In this document: piece by piece, positions 38,101 through 50,100 of the stretch
Position numbering within the stretch: the stretch's first letter is position 1
Layout of the letters: each line of letters begins with the position of its first letter
Assembly (NCBI GenBank): GCA_963921195.1
Contig: OY992538.1
Span: 1,178,001-1,242,000, forward strand
DNA length: 64,000 nt
From: Pegoplata infirma
Lineage: Eukaryota; Arthropoda; Insecta; Diptera; Anthomyiidae
Direction: 5' to 3'
The notes under the pieces: model-generated
The model's database searches: none
What the model was told of the DNA's origin: nothing
The model's input: only the letters and a program-made list of their open reading frames with translations
Program-made: the position numbers and the translations under genes

Positions 38101-41100
38101 TTTTCAGCCATTTCTTTTTAAGAAACTATATGATGTTTTCATATGAGAATAAAGGTTTTTTTAATGCCTATTCAATGGTGGCATAACCTTGCAAAAATTC
38201 GGCTTCCTTAAATATTTTTTTCATGAAAATGTGTAAATTTTGGGGGGTACTTATGTGAAGACATAGACCTACGATATCCATATGAATAAGAAATAATCTT
38301 TATTAAATTTAAGTCGACCCGTATTTTTGCCCTTGATGATATTTCTGTTAGTTCGGAAGTTATCAAAATTTTCCCGAAGGTCCAAATGGTTTCATAAGGG
38401 GACAACGAAATTTTTAAACACCGATATGGCCGATAAGCCGAGACACCCCAACCTTAAAATCGTCTCTTTATATTTTATATATTTTAAGTTTCAGGCAAAT
38501 CGGTTCATAAGGGTTGAGATACTTCCCTTGTTAGTTTTACAACTAAACCAAATTTCATCAAAACCGAAGGGGGTCAAGAAAATGTTTAGATATTTTTGAG
38601 CGAAGCGAGGAGCTTGGCTTATAAACATTTTGAACTTTTTTACAGAACGTACGAAAACTGTTAGACGAGGAAAATACGATAATGTTACAAACAATGCTAA
38701 CTTTTTGTATCGAAAAAGCGCTTAATAAATTTTGAAAAAATGTATCAATTTCTTATTAGTATGTTAATATTATTCAAGAAATACCTTTCAAAGTGTTTAA
38801 AAAAAATCTTAGCAAATAAAAAGTCATTCCCGATAATCAAACAAAAAAAATTTTACCGCTAAATGCAAAAAAAAACGTCCATTAAGTTGGAAAAACAACT
38901 AAATGTTTGTTCATTTGTCCTTTGTAACGGCGTAGTTAGCAAGAGAGGGTTTAACAAAAGTTGAGCGACTTCAGATATATCTTTATAATTGACAGTCTGC
39001 ATTGCAGAACAATCGGAATGTAAGCTATGGGATACCTTTCCTGTAAGTGGAGGGCATAAAAAACACTTGTTCGCATCTATTCAAACACTTAACTGTATTT
39101 ATATACATTTTAAATACAAACGAACATGTGTTTTTTAATTTTCTTTAGATTAATTAATTTATTAGTACACTTCAACTAAACTACTTTTTAAGTAATTAAC
39201 AGTATAAATTTAGTAGAGCTTGGAATTTACTAAATACTTTTGGGGGTTAATTATGTAACTTAATATAATTTTTTACCGATTTTTTAATAATTTTTGTTAG
39301 TAATTCTTAAATTTTTTTTTTAACTTTTGTAGAGTTTACCTTACTACACTCAAAAAATTATGTTAGTAAAATCAACTGAAAATGTCAGTTAAAATAACTA
39401 CTTTGTAAGTTGTTTTGGGGTCAACTACTTTTTCAGTTAAATCAACTAACAATGTTAGTTATTTTAACTGACAAAAAAACAACTGACTTATGTAGTAAAA
39501 ACTACTTACATTCGTAGTCAAAACAACTAAAATGTAGTAAAAATATAATAATCAATATATAATTTTTTTTTTTTTTTAAATTTCACAGAAAAAAAAAATT
39601 GAAGACCAAATTTTTTCCAAGTTTTTTTTTTAAATTGTGAAAATAAAAAAAATAAAATTTATTCTTATTTTTTGGAAAAAAACTTTGAAAAATTTTCAGA
39701 GATAAAAAAAAATAAAATTAACTACTTTAAATAACTGATACTACATTACAGTTTTTTTTGTTAGTTATTCAAAAAAACGACTTAAAATAACTAACAGAAA
39801 TAGTTGTTTGATATTTTTCATACAAAAATAACTGACTTTGTATTTGAAAACAACTAACTACTGTAAAATATACAAACAACTAACATGTAGTAACTTACAT
39901 AATTTTCTGAGTGTACCTTAAACAAGTTGTTTAACAAAACACCAGTAAAGGCGCTTTTAGACGTGAAAGAAAACCCATAGATTAATAGATCATTACCAGC
40001 CAGGGGTAATTACACGCAAAAAAATATTTTACCAAGCGCTTGGGAGGAATCACATTAAACAAGATTTTTGCGTATATTATGCGAGAACTAATAATATTTT
40101 ACCAAGCGCTTGCATAATTATACCTAACTTTGCAAACGTTTCAAGAAATTTCCCATGAGCTTGCATAGTTTTACTAACTTTAAGATAATACAAGCAAACG
40201 CTTGGTAAAATGTTATAAGTTTTTGCATAATATACGAAAAAATATTGTTTAACGTGATTCCTCCCAAGCGCTTGGCAAAATATTTTTTTGCGTGTACATA
40301 ATTTATTATTTATTAGACCCCTATTCTCGCGTAAATTAAAAAAAAAAAGTGGCCACTTTTTAAAAAATTGAAAAACTAAAAACGCAATTTTCTTAGTTAC
40401 ATATCCAAAAACCCGTGTGGGTTTTTGGAGGTTTACCCCATCGGGAGGCTCCCCGGGTGGCGGATAGGGGAATGCGCGAGTACGTTGTGGCCACACTGTA
40501 CCACGTGTCGGAGAAATAAAATATCTGAGCCTGACCAAGAAACCTCCCTGAATACTGGCAGCTGGGTATGCAGGACTGGATGTAAGCAGAGGTTGTGTGA
40601 ATCGGTATGGTTACATTACAGACACAAGATGGCGCAACAGAATATTGTTTCGACGGCATCTTCACAGCGGTATTTTTTCCCTGGGCATGTTCGGAAGCCT
40701 ATAAAAATACTAACACAAGATAGCACTCCTATCACCGAACTAGGTTGCTAAGGGCCAATCACTCATAGTATACTGAAGCTTATTTAGATTCAAGAGTTCA
40801 CTAAAGGAAAAAGAAAACGGACCGATAAACTAGTTGACAACCCTGGCAATGTTACAAGGACACGATTCGGACAATGGAACGTTAGGACGCTGTACCAAGC
40901 TGGAAAGCTTTCCATTCTTACTGCTGAATGTGAGAGATTGAATATAGATGTATTAGGATTGAGTGAAGTTAGGTGGAATGAATCGGGTGAACAACGTGCG
41001 AGCAATGACGGGATAATAATCTATTCAGGTATGCCAAATGAAGATGACCCGCACATACGCGGAGTTGGAATTTACTTAAGTAAACGATTTAAGAAGGCCC

Positions 41101-44100
41101 TTTTGAGTTGGAGACCTGTATCAGAGAGGATTGTAACAGCAAGGATACAGACTAAGTACAACATTATTACAATTGTACAAGCGTACGCACCCACAAATGA
41201 AAGTAGTATTGAAGACAAAGAAGCGTTCTACAGCTTACTTGACAAAACCTTAACGGATACCCCAACCAAAGATACTATACTACTTATGGGAGATTTCAAT
41301 GCGCAAATTGGATGTGAAAATGAAGGTTATGAACATATTATGGGGAAACATGGATTAGGACCATGCAGTGAAAATGGAGAGTTGCTTTTGGAGTTGTGTT
41401 TAAACCATGATTTAAAAATTTGTGGTTCTATGTTTCCGCACAGAAAAAATCATAAAACGACTTGGAAATCCCCAAGTGGAAATGTAGAAAATCAAATAGA
41501 TCATATATGTATCTCTCGTTCAGCGTGTAATATTATCTGCGATGTAAGAAATAAACGTAGTGCTGAAATAGGCAGCGATCATTATCTGCTAATGGCAGAA
41601 ATGAAACTAATTCCCAAATTTAGAAGAAAACCTGTGAAACAAATGAATAAACAATACGATGTCCATAAACTGAAAGACAACACCATTCTCACCAAATTTA
41701 AAGAATCGATAAGCTGCATAAACGTCAATAGCGAAACGTCATGTGAAAATATGTGGTCTAATATAAAAGTAAACCTGCAAAACTCTTGCAAAAATACCCT
41801 TGGCTTTAAAAAGTATGACCAAAAAGAATGGATGTCTCCAGAATCTTGGAGTCTCATCGAGGAACGTAGAGAAGTAAAAACGAAAATGCTCTGTGAAAAT
41901 AGCGATATTCAGAGGAGAACATATGATGCTGCGTATAGAAGGCTATCCAAAGAAATTAAGAAACAAATCAAAAGAGATAAAAGTCAATATTATGACAACC
42001 TTGGTGAAATGGCTCAGACAGCTGCCAGTAAAGGCGACTCCCGGCAATTGTTTAAGATCTGCAGAGATCTGACACAAAACAAATCCATATCCTCGGCCCC
42101 AATAGAAGATGAAAACGGAAGAAGGGTAACTGATAAAAGAGAGCAGTTAGAAATCTGGAAACGACATTTTGAAAGAACACTGAATATTGCACACGATAGC
42201 ACGACTGAAGCATTTACCTTCCGGAGGCATTTAAATATAAGCACACAAATAAATAGTGGCCCTCCTAGTGTCCTAGAAATAAAATCCGCCATTAACCAAA
42301 TGAAAAATGGGAAAGCCCCTGGAAACGATGGCTTACCAATTGAATGTTTCAAAGCAGACCCTGACAGAATGGCGACAATATTACATCCACTTTTTACTCG
42401 CATTTGGGACGACGAAATTCTTCCACAAGATTGGAAAGAAGCGATCATTGTTAAGCTGCCAAAAAAAGGAGATAGAAAGAAATGCAACAACTGGAGAGGC
42501 ATATCCTTACTTTCAACAGTCTCCAAGATATTTACACAGATAATTCTCAGCAGAATTGAATCAACACTAAATGGTCTACTTCGCAAGAATCAAGCCGGAT
42601 TTCGACAGGGCCGCTCCTGCATAGATCATATAAATACCGCAAGAATCATTATAGAACAAGCTGCAGAATATAACGCAACCCTGTATATGTGTTTTATTGA
42701 CTATGAGAAAGCATTCGACTCTGTAAGAAGGGATTACATATGGTCTGCTCTCCAAGCACGTGGTATTCCATTAAAAATAATTAATATTTTAAAAAACAGC
42801 TATGATGGGGTGTCATGTAGTGTACTGCATGAAGGAGAACTAAGCGCCAATTTTCCGTCTCTCAGCGGAGTACGACAAGGATGTGCTCTTTCGCCGTTAC
42901 TCTTTATTACCGTTATGGATGCAGTATTTGATAACCTCCAAACTGATAACGTTGGTATTAACTGGAAATTTGACAAAAGGTTATGTGATTTGGAATACGC
43001 TGACGATGTCATGTTGCTATCAAATAGATACGTTGACATGCAGAATATAATTACAGATTTAGATTTGGAATCTAGGAAAATTGGATTGAAGATAAACATA
43101 GCTAAGACCAAAACAATGCGATTGAATTCAACAAACAATGCTAAATTTTCTATCAATGGTCAGGATGTTGAGGAGACTGATCACTTTGAGTACTTAGGGA
43201 GCATGCTTGCAAAGGACGGAGGGACCATACACGATGTAGAAAGCAGATTACGAAAGGCCAAATCTAGCTTTGCTAGACTAAGAAATATATGGCGCTCTCC
43301 CAATATTAGGATAGATACTAAAATTAAACTTTTTAATGCCTGTGTTAAGTCAACTCTGCTATTTAGTTGCGAGACTTGGTTCGTTACAAATAGCGTAACC
43401 AACAAACTTCAAGTATTTGTCAACAGGTGCCTTAGGTCTATTTTAAGAATCTGGTGGCCACGTCGCATAACAAACATTTCACTTTGGAGCTCAACAAATC
43501 AGAACGGCATCGAAAAAGACATCAAAAGAAGAAAATACGGTTGGATTGGCCACACACTAAGAAAAGATTCTGAAGAAATTGCTCATGCAGCTTTATGGTG
43601 GAACCCTCAAGGCAGACGGGGTCGTGGGCGACCGAAAACGACTTGGAGAAGAACGATTTCGAATGAGACGAACAAAACATTTGACCAGCTTCGGTACATA
43701 GCCAGAAAACGAGATGAATGGAAACTTTTAGTGAATAGACTAAGTTCTTAATTTTATTTATAATATTTCGAACATGTCATAATAATAATAATAATAATTA
43801 GAGTTGTCAGTCGATTAAGAATAATTCGATTAATCGATCAAATAAAACCCAACTCTTGTTCGAATAATTCAAAAATGACGATTTTCGAATAACGAATAAA
43901 TCGATTAATTAATGTCGATTAATCGAACAATTTTTTTTTAATTAAATAATTAAATAAATGCTAAGAATTTAATTTATTCTCATAAATTTTGAAAGATTTT
44001 ATACAAAATGTAGGAAAGTTAAAATATATTGTAGCCATAGCCCTGGATAGCACATCCATTATAGAATTAGAAAAAATTAATAATTCTTTTGCATCAGACT

Positions 44101-47100
44101 TACTAAACGTATTAAAATAAGAATTAATGAGAGACGTATAAAAATGTTAAATACGGTAATAATTTTTCTAAATTCAGGAAATTTTCAAGCAATGAAAGCT
44201 TCTTAAAATATTCTCCAAAAAGCGAAACAAAATAATATGCAAATGAATTATACTCCAGATTATTTTATGTTGAAAGTAATCACAATAATTCAGATAAAAG
44301 TATTGAAATAGAGAATTAGTAATGAAAATAATAATCTTTTATGCGAGTTAAATAATTCAATTCAAAGTACATATTAAAAATTCAGAAAATAAAAAGGACT
44401 TCAGCGATATATCAGACGATATGGTATATTTGGGAAAATCTGAAAAAAGAACAGAAAAATTAGATCAACTTTTGTATGCTCTTCTTACTATATCACCTAC
44501 TTCAACAATTAGCGAAAGAATCGTTTGAAAGCAAAAAAATTGTGTCAACTTTTATTTTTAAAAGATTATTTCTTAAGAAAAACTTAAATTGTCTTATTTG
44601 ACAAAAATTAAAATCATTTATGATATATTTTGTCTGAATTCTTCAAATAATAATTTGTATTTGAATTATTTCTCAACAAGTATTAAAATCGACATCCGTT
44701 AATTAAAAGTGATCTCAGTTATTCAATTTTTAAGTTTTTTAACTTTTAAATATTTTATTTTTAAGTTTTTTATGCATTTTTTCGTTAATAAAAATTTTAA
44801 CTTTCTTATTTTAAGTTATTTTATATGAATTGTTTATTTTTTTTTTTTGTTAATAAAAATATTTTTTAAAATAATTTTTTTATTCGTTATTCTCTTCGAT
44901 TAATCGAATAAATTTTGATCTTTAATCGTTTGATCGAACGAGGAAAAACAATTATTTGAATTATTCGAACAAAGTTGAAAGTCGAATAATTGACAACTCT
45001 AGTATTTATACAGCCTATTCAGAAATTCACGGGACACGTGTTTTTCTGTAGCGGGACATTTGGTGTGGAATGCCTCATATATATAAAAATGAGTTGTATT
45101 TGTTAGGTGTATAAGGGTTTGTATGTGTATTTGTTCAAAAGTTGTATGCATTTGAGTGCAATACCTGTGTAATGCGTCTTCCCTGTTATGCGTGAACGGA
45201 TTTTATTTCTGCAAGTTTCCCACGAAAAGCATGCCAATACCAAGATTTTGGTGTATATACGGTCTTCGTATGTGTATTGGTTCATCAGTTATATGCATTG
45301 CTGTGCAAAAAAATGTAGTTGTATAGTGCTACAATTTTTAGTGGGTACAATTGTCCTATGAAATGCACAGTGATAATTAAAGTGCATAAAATATAAAAAT
45401 AAGATGCATTGTGTTTGTAATGCGTGTTCTGAATAGGTTGTTTGGATAGCCCTATATGGAATTTCAAAAACTGGGCTTAGGAGGCGTGGTCAAATATTGG
45501 AAAAATTGTCAAATTTGTGGCGAGTTGCCTTTATTAAATATTTATCACATTAAAACGGAATGCATCACAATCTCAAAAATTTACATTCTTATATAGTTTT
45601 GTATGGGCTATCGATTAAAATTTTTTTTTTTGGAAAATTTTCAGAACCCGTTCTGAAATTTACCATTTTTTAAAAAAGTCAATTTATCAAAAATCCGGCT
45701 ACATTTTTTTAATTTTTTTTTTAAGTTTAGATGTTTGTCCACCCACACAAAAAAATTCAGATACGCGTTTTTTCGTTTTTTTCGAGAAAACCGCATTTGA
45801 ATTTTAAATTTCATAACAGTTTTGAAATTTGCTTGTACTTTCTTGTTTTAACGTTGCGAATGAGTATTATTAATTGCCAAATGGCTTTTAACCGACCAAA
45901 GGTTTGCCTGGCTTTGATTGCTTGGTTTTCAATATCTTCTGTAAAACCATCAATCTTTGTTAAAATACTGCCCAAGTAGCAAAACAAATGTACCTCTTCC
46001 AATTCGTGGCTGTTAAAACAATTTTCAATTGCGTCAATTAAAAAATTACTTTCCCAATAAACACAAGAACGATATGATAAACGTTATTACCTATATGATA
46101 CTTGAAGCGACTAATGAAAAAATAAATTTCAAACAAAAATTGGAATATTTTAATTTGAAATAAACTTCAAAAATTTTCACAAATTATTTTTTTTATTTAA
46201 AAAATTTGTGAATATAAAATGTAATTGTCCTAAAAGCAAAAACGTGCGTTTATGATATTTTTTTTAATCATCAATTAACTATTAAAGGACCCTAAACTCT
46301 AAGTACTCATGTTTTACTAATATTTTCAATACAATGCCGCGTCCAAATCACCCTATTGCAAACATAATTGCTAATACTATCGGTAATTATATCAACAACG
46401 ATATGACCAACGATATCGCCAATGATATCACCAACGATATCACCAATGATATAATAATCGCCTGGAATAACGATATACTTTCGATTCTAGACTACTATCG
46501 TTCTACCGATAGCGAAAACGATATCACTTTTTCATTGGAAAACGATATCATAAGGAAAGGTACACTTTAGAACGAAAACACTATCGTTTTCTATAAAAGA
46601 CGAATATCACTTATGATAATTAGAGTTTTTCTTTTCCCGGACTTTTTCATTTCCCGGGAAAGCGGGATTCATTTTTAAATTTCCCGGGATCCCGGGAATT
46701 CCCGCAAAAACTAAAAACATATATTTGTTGTAAAAAAAAATATATAAAAACCTAATGAATGCGATTACACTATGTTTAATGTTTATTTACACCATAAAAA
46801 TCTTATTTAGTACCTTTAAAACAAACAAAAAAAATAAGTTTCGAGAAAAATTAACAATTTTAGTTATACAGTTTTTATAAAAAAAACGGCCCAAATATGT
46901 CGAAGTCTTTTAAAAGTATTTTTAAGGAAATATATTATTTTACATGGCTTTATCTGTTTTAATAATAAAAATTCATCATTTATTCTAATTCGCCTCAGTT
47001 GATTTTTACAATTGGTTCTCAGCGCTTTGCCTCTAAAACACAATGAAACAGATTCAGAGAAATTTCTTCATTTTGTCTCTGAATCTGAATGTAAGTGTTT

Positions 47101-50100
47101 CAGAGAAATGCAATTATAGGAAAATTTGCGCAAAAAAAATATTACAAAAAATTTTAAAAATTTTAAAATTCTGGTTTCTAAAAGAAAACCCTGTTAATTT
47201 CAGAGTCATTCCTTACACAGATTTTATATCAACTTATTGATTTAAAAAGAATCATGTCCAGAGACGTAAATATTTTCTATAGAAACAAATAATCATACTA
47301 CAAATGTTTCTAGTCTTAGAAAGAAAAATTTTCAGCTTCCGAAAAAAAGTATCTGGTTATTATATCCTATCGAAGATTTAGATAGTGTGAGACTTTTTCA
47401 TTTCGTGAGTTTTAGATTTTATGACATTTTTTAGTTAGAAGGTCTCCCTTGGAATACTTTTTAAGCCCTCCTGGTCCCTTTGTACGTTTCTGCCATCAAT
47501 TATCAAGAATTTTAATAAAATCTCTAAGAAATTACATACAAAATAATCAATAGAAGTCGAAAAATCAACAATTTCAAAGAAATGAAAATTCCCGGGAATT
47601 CCCGCTCTATTTCCCGGGATTTCGGGATCGAAAATTTACGGGAATTCCCGGGAATTCCCGTCCCGGGAATTCCCGTGAAAAACTCTAATGATAATGAATA
47701 TCACCTAAACGATATTGCTTCGATATCATAACGGTATCATTTGGTTTAATGGGATAGTGTTGATGCGTATTGATGGAACATATACCGGGTTATTTTGTTT
47801 GTTTTACCAGCGAACAGAATACCTCTTCAGCGAAATTTTTACGCTTTAAAAGCCAGTGTGAGTTTTACGTTTTTTTTATATGGATTTTGAAAGATTTTCA
47901 CGTGAAAACAGAGCAACTTACACACCTTAAGGGCATGTCGTAGAAAAATGGAGTTTTTGGAAATGTACGATGGGAAAAAAGAAGGTTATTAGTGAAATTG
48001 TAAGTAGTGATGGGCACCAATCACGTGGTTATCGTAAATCACGTGATTCGTGAGCAAATTTTTTCTATTCACGTAAGCGTTCGTGAGTAATAAAAAAAGT
48101 TCGTGCGTGAGTAAAATTGTTGCGTTAACTTTTCGTGATTTTAATTTGTTCTCCGTTTTTTTTTTTTGTTCGATTACGTTTTCTTGATTTTTTTATGGTA
48201 TTTCAAAAAAGTTTATAATTTTTTCTTTTATATTTTATTAAGAATTACCATATGAGGGGCTCAAAGCACAAGGGGTTCAAGTGACTTTTTTAAAAAAATT
48301 GAGTTAACATATGGAATTAGTAGGTGAAGTTCACAGAAGTTTAGAGCACAAGAGGTGAATGTGAAATTCTCATCCGTTAGCGAGATATGGCGACCATTTT
48401 TAGTTCTTGTTATTAAAATACCTGTTTTGCTTGGAGCACAAGGGGTTTAAGTGCTTAAATAAGCACTTAAACCCCTTGTGCTCCAAGCAATTATTAAAAT
48501 TTAATTTTTCACGTGGACAAAATGGTTGAATTCCGAGAAGTTCGTGTATTAATAGTAATACAATTTAGCAAGACCATCTTAAGTCGTCAACCGGCGGTCA
48601 AAGTATGAAAAAATGGCGTTTTTCGACTAAAATTCATGTCCAAATTTTTTCACCAAATCCGGCTCAAAAATTAGGAAATGTTGTTACTTTATACGAAAAA
48701 TATAAAAAAAAAAATACAAAAATAAATGTTGGTCCACAGATGCTGATTTTTAAACATAAAAATATTTTTTTTCCCCAATTGGTCCCAAAAGTTGGAAAAT
48801 GTAAAGCATGTAATCTATAAAATATTAAAAAAAATTAAAAAACACGATTTTAGTTCAAAAGTGCTGATCAAAGATTTTGGTCCACAGATGCTAATTAGCA
48901 TTTTTGGACCAAAATCGTGTTTTTATTTTTTTATATTTTTTACACATAACACTCAACATTTTTCGACTTTTAAGACAAATTTGGTTAAAAATATTTTTTA
49001 TGTTTGAAAATCAGCATCTGTGGACCAAAATCGCTATTTTGGAATTTTCTAAATATTTTTCTAATAAAGTACCCATATTTTTGGGCCAGATTTGGTTAAA
49101 TAATTCGGATATGAATTTTGGTCCAAAAACGTCAGTTTTTTTAACTTTGGCCGCTGGTTGCCGACTAAACTAAAGATGACCTTGCAAAATTTTTTCATAA
49201 TTTTCGCACAATAAGCTACTCCGTGGCCATCGTTCTGCAGGCATTACAGCACGAAATTTAAAAGTTTAGATTTGACGGGACGCTCTAATGAAGATGAAGA
49301 TGAGCCCGATGATGTCATGGAACCTGATTTTGACGACTTCAAAATGAAACAAAGAACCATTAAAGATTTTCGTAACAAAATGTTGTTTTTCTTTTACGTA
49401 TAACCAACATTATTTTCATAAATTTATAAATTTATAAAAAAAGTTAGAGCACAAGGGGTATAAGTGCGACTTACTTACTTTAAGGGCAATTTTTGGGTGA
49501 TTGTAGTCGCAAAAGATGGTATTTTTTTAACTTGTTAGATTAAAATATATCTCAGGATCTCTATTAACTAAAAAATAATATTATAGATAGCATCTAACAT
49601 TTTTTATTGCAAATTTACTTTAACCTCTTTTTTCTCATTATTAAATATAAGGCACTTGAACCCCTTGTGCTCTAACCCCCTCATATAATTACAAATCATA
49701 TGCTAATTTTACCTAACCGAGAACTGGTAACAATGTTCTTCATCTCGGTGTAGCGAAACAGACCAAGGCCTCTGGTGGGAATCGAACCCATGACCCCCAG
49801 ATTCGTAGGCTAGCACGCTACCAACTAGCCTACTGGGGCGCCTGTTTATAAATTAAATAAGTTTTTATAATATCAAAAACATTTTTTAAGCACTAATGCC
49901 TACATCGTGAGGGTGTAAAAAATCAGTTTTACTCACATGAGCGTTAGGGTGGGTCGATGAAATGCATATTTGCGAATCTAGTTAACTAATAGCAAAAACT
50001 CGACGCGCATTTTCGAGCTGATAACGGAAAAAATCATGAAAAAATTTTAGGAGGGTACTTTTAGGCCTCTACAAGCGGTTTTAGTTCGCGGTTTTTGGAA

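Larger units (their letters stand above)
33655..38600. repeat. Large composite foldback region
   Basis: The outer ends are related in inverted form: GTTAAGTTCTTACAC/TAGTGAAATCAATCA at 33655-33740 and ACCAAATTTCATCAAAACC/GGGGGTCAAGAAAATG at 38545-38590. Inside are repeats of the GGGACAACAATGGGATCGCTC module in both orientations, a hAT-like element (34846-36232), a snapback element (36583-37854) and a foldback copy (37934-38535). No coding frame is credible. Confidence 0.6.
46051..47755. mobile_element. GATATC-rich TIR element with nested hAT-like insertion
   Basis: Ends CCCAATAAACACAAGAACGA and, inverted, CCCATTAAACCAAATGATAC are imperfect inverted repeats. GATATC-type palindromes fill both sides. 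The nested element is 46621-47687. Non-coding. Confidence 0.55.
48250..49686. mobile_element. Inverted-repeat element with ACAAGGGGT motifs
   Basis: Left ATATGAGGGGCTCAAAGCAC and right, inverted, ATATGAGGGGGTTAGAGCAC. The motif AGCACAAGGGGTTYAAGTG recurs at both ends and in the central palindrome 48427-48490. A second element (about 48577-49190) is nested. Confidence 0.65.

Noticed and set aside
36255..38599. Several open frames of 60-170 codons on both strands
   Set aside because: They are mirror-image by-products of the foldback arms and repeat in other copies; no domains.
42014..43405. Minus-strand open frames of 74-190 codons
   Set aside because: Shadows of the RTE-like polymerase frame on the opposite strand.
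48605..49173. Three overlapping plus-strand open frames
   Set aside because: They translate a repeated CCACAGATGCT-containing motif inside a nested TIR element.
49737..49850. Functional tRNA gene
   Set aside because: A and B boxes are good but the acceptor stem pairs poorly and the flanking sequence is repeated elsewhere, so a SINE is more likely.
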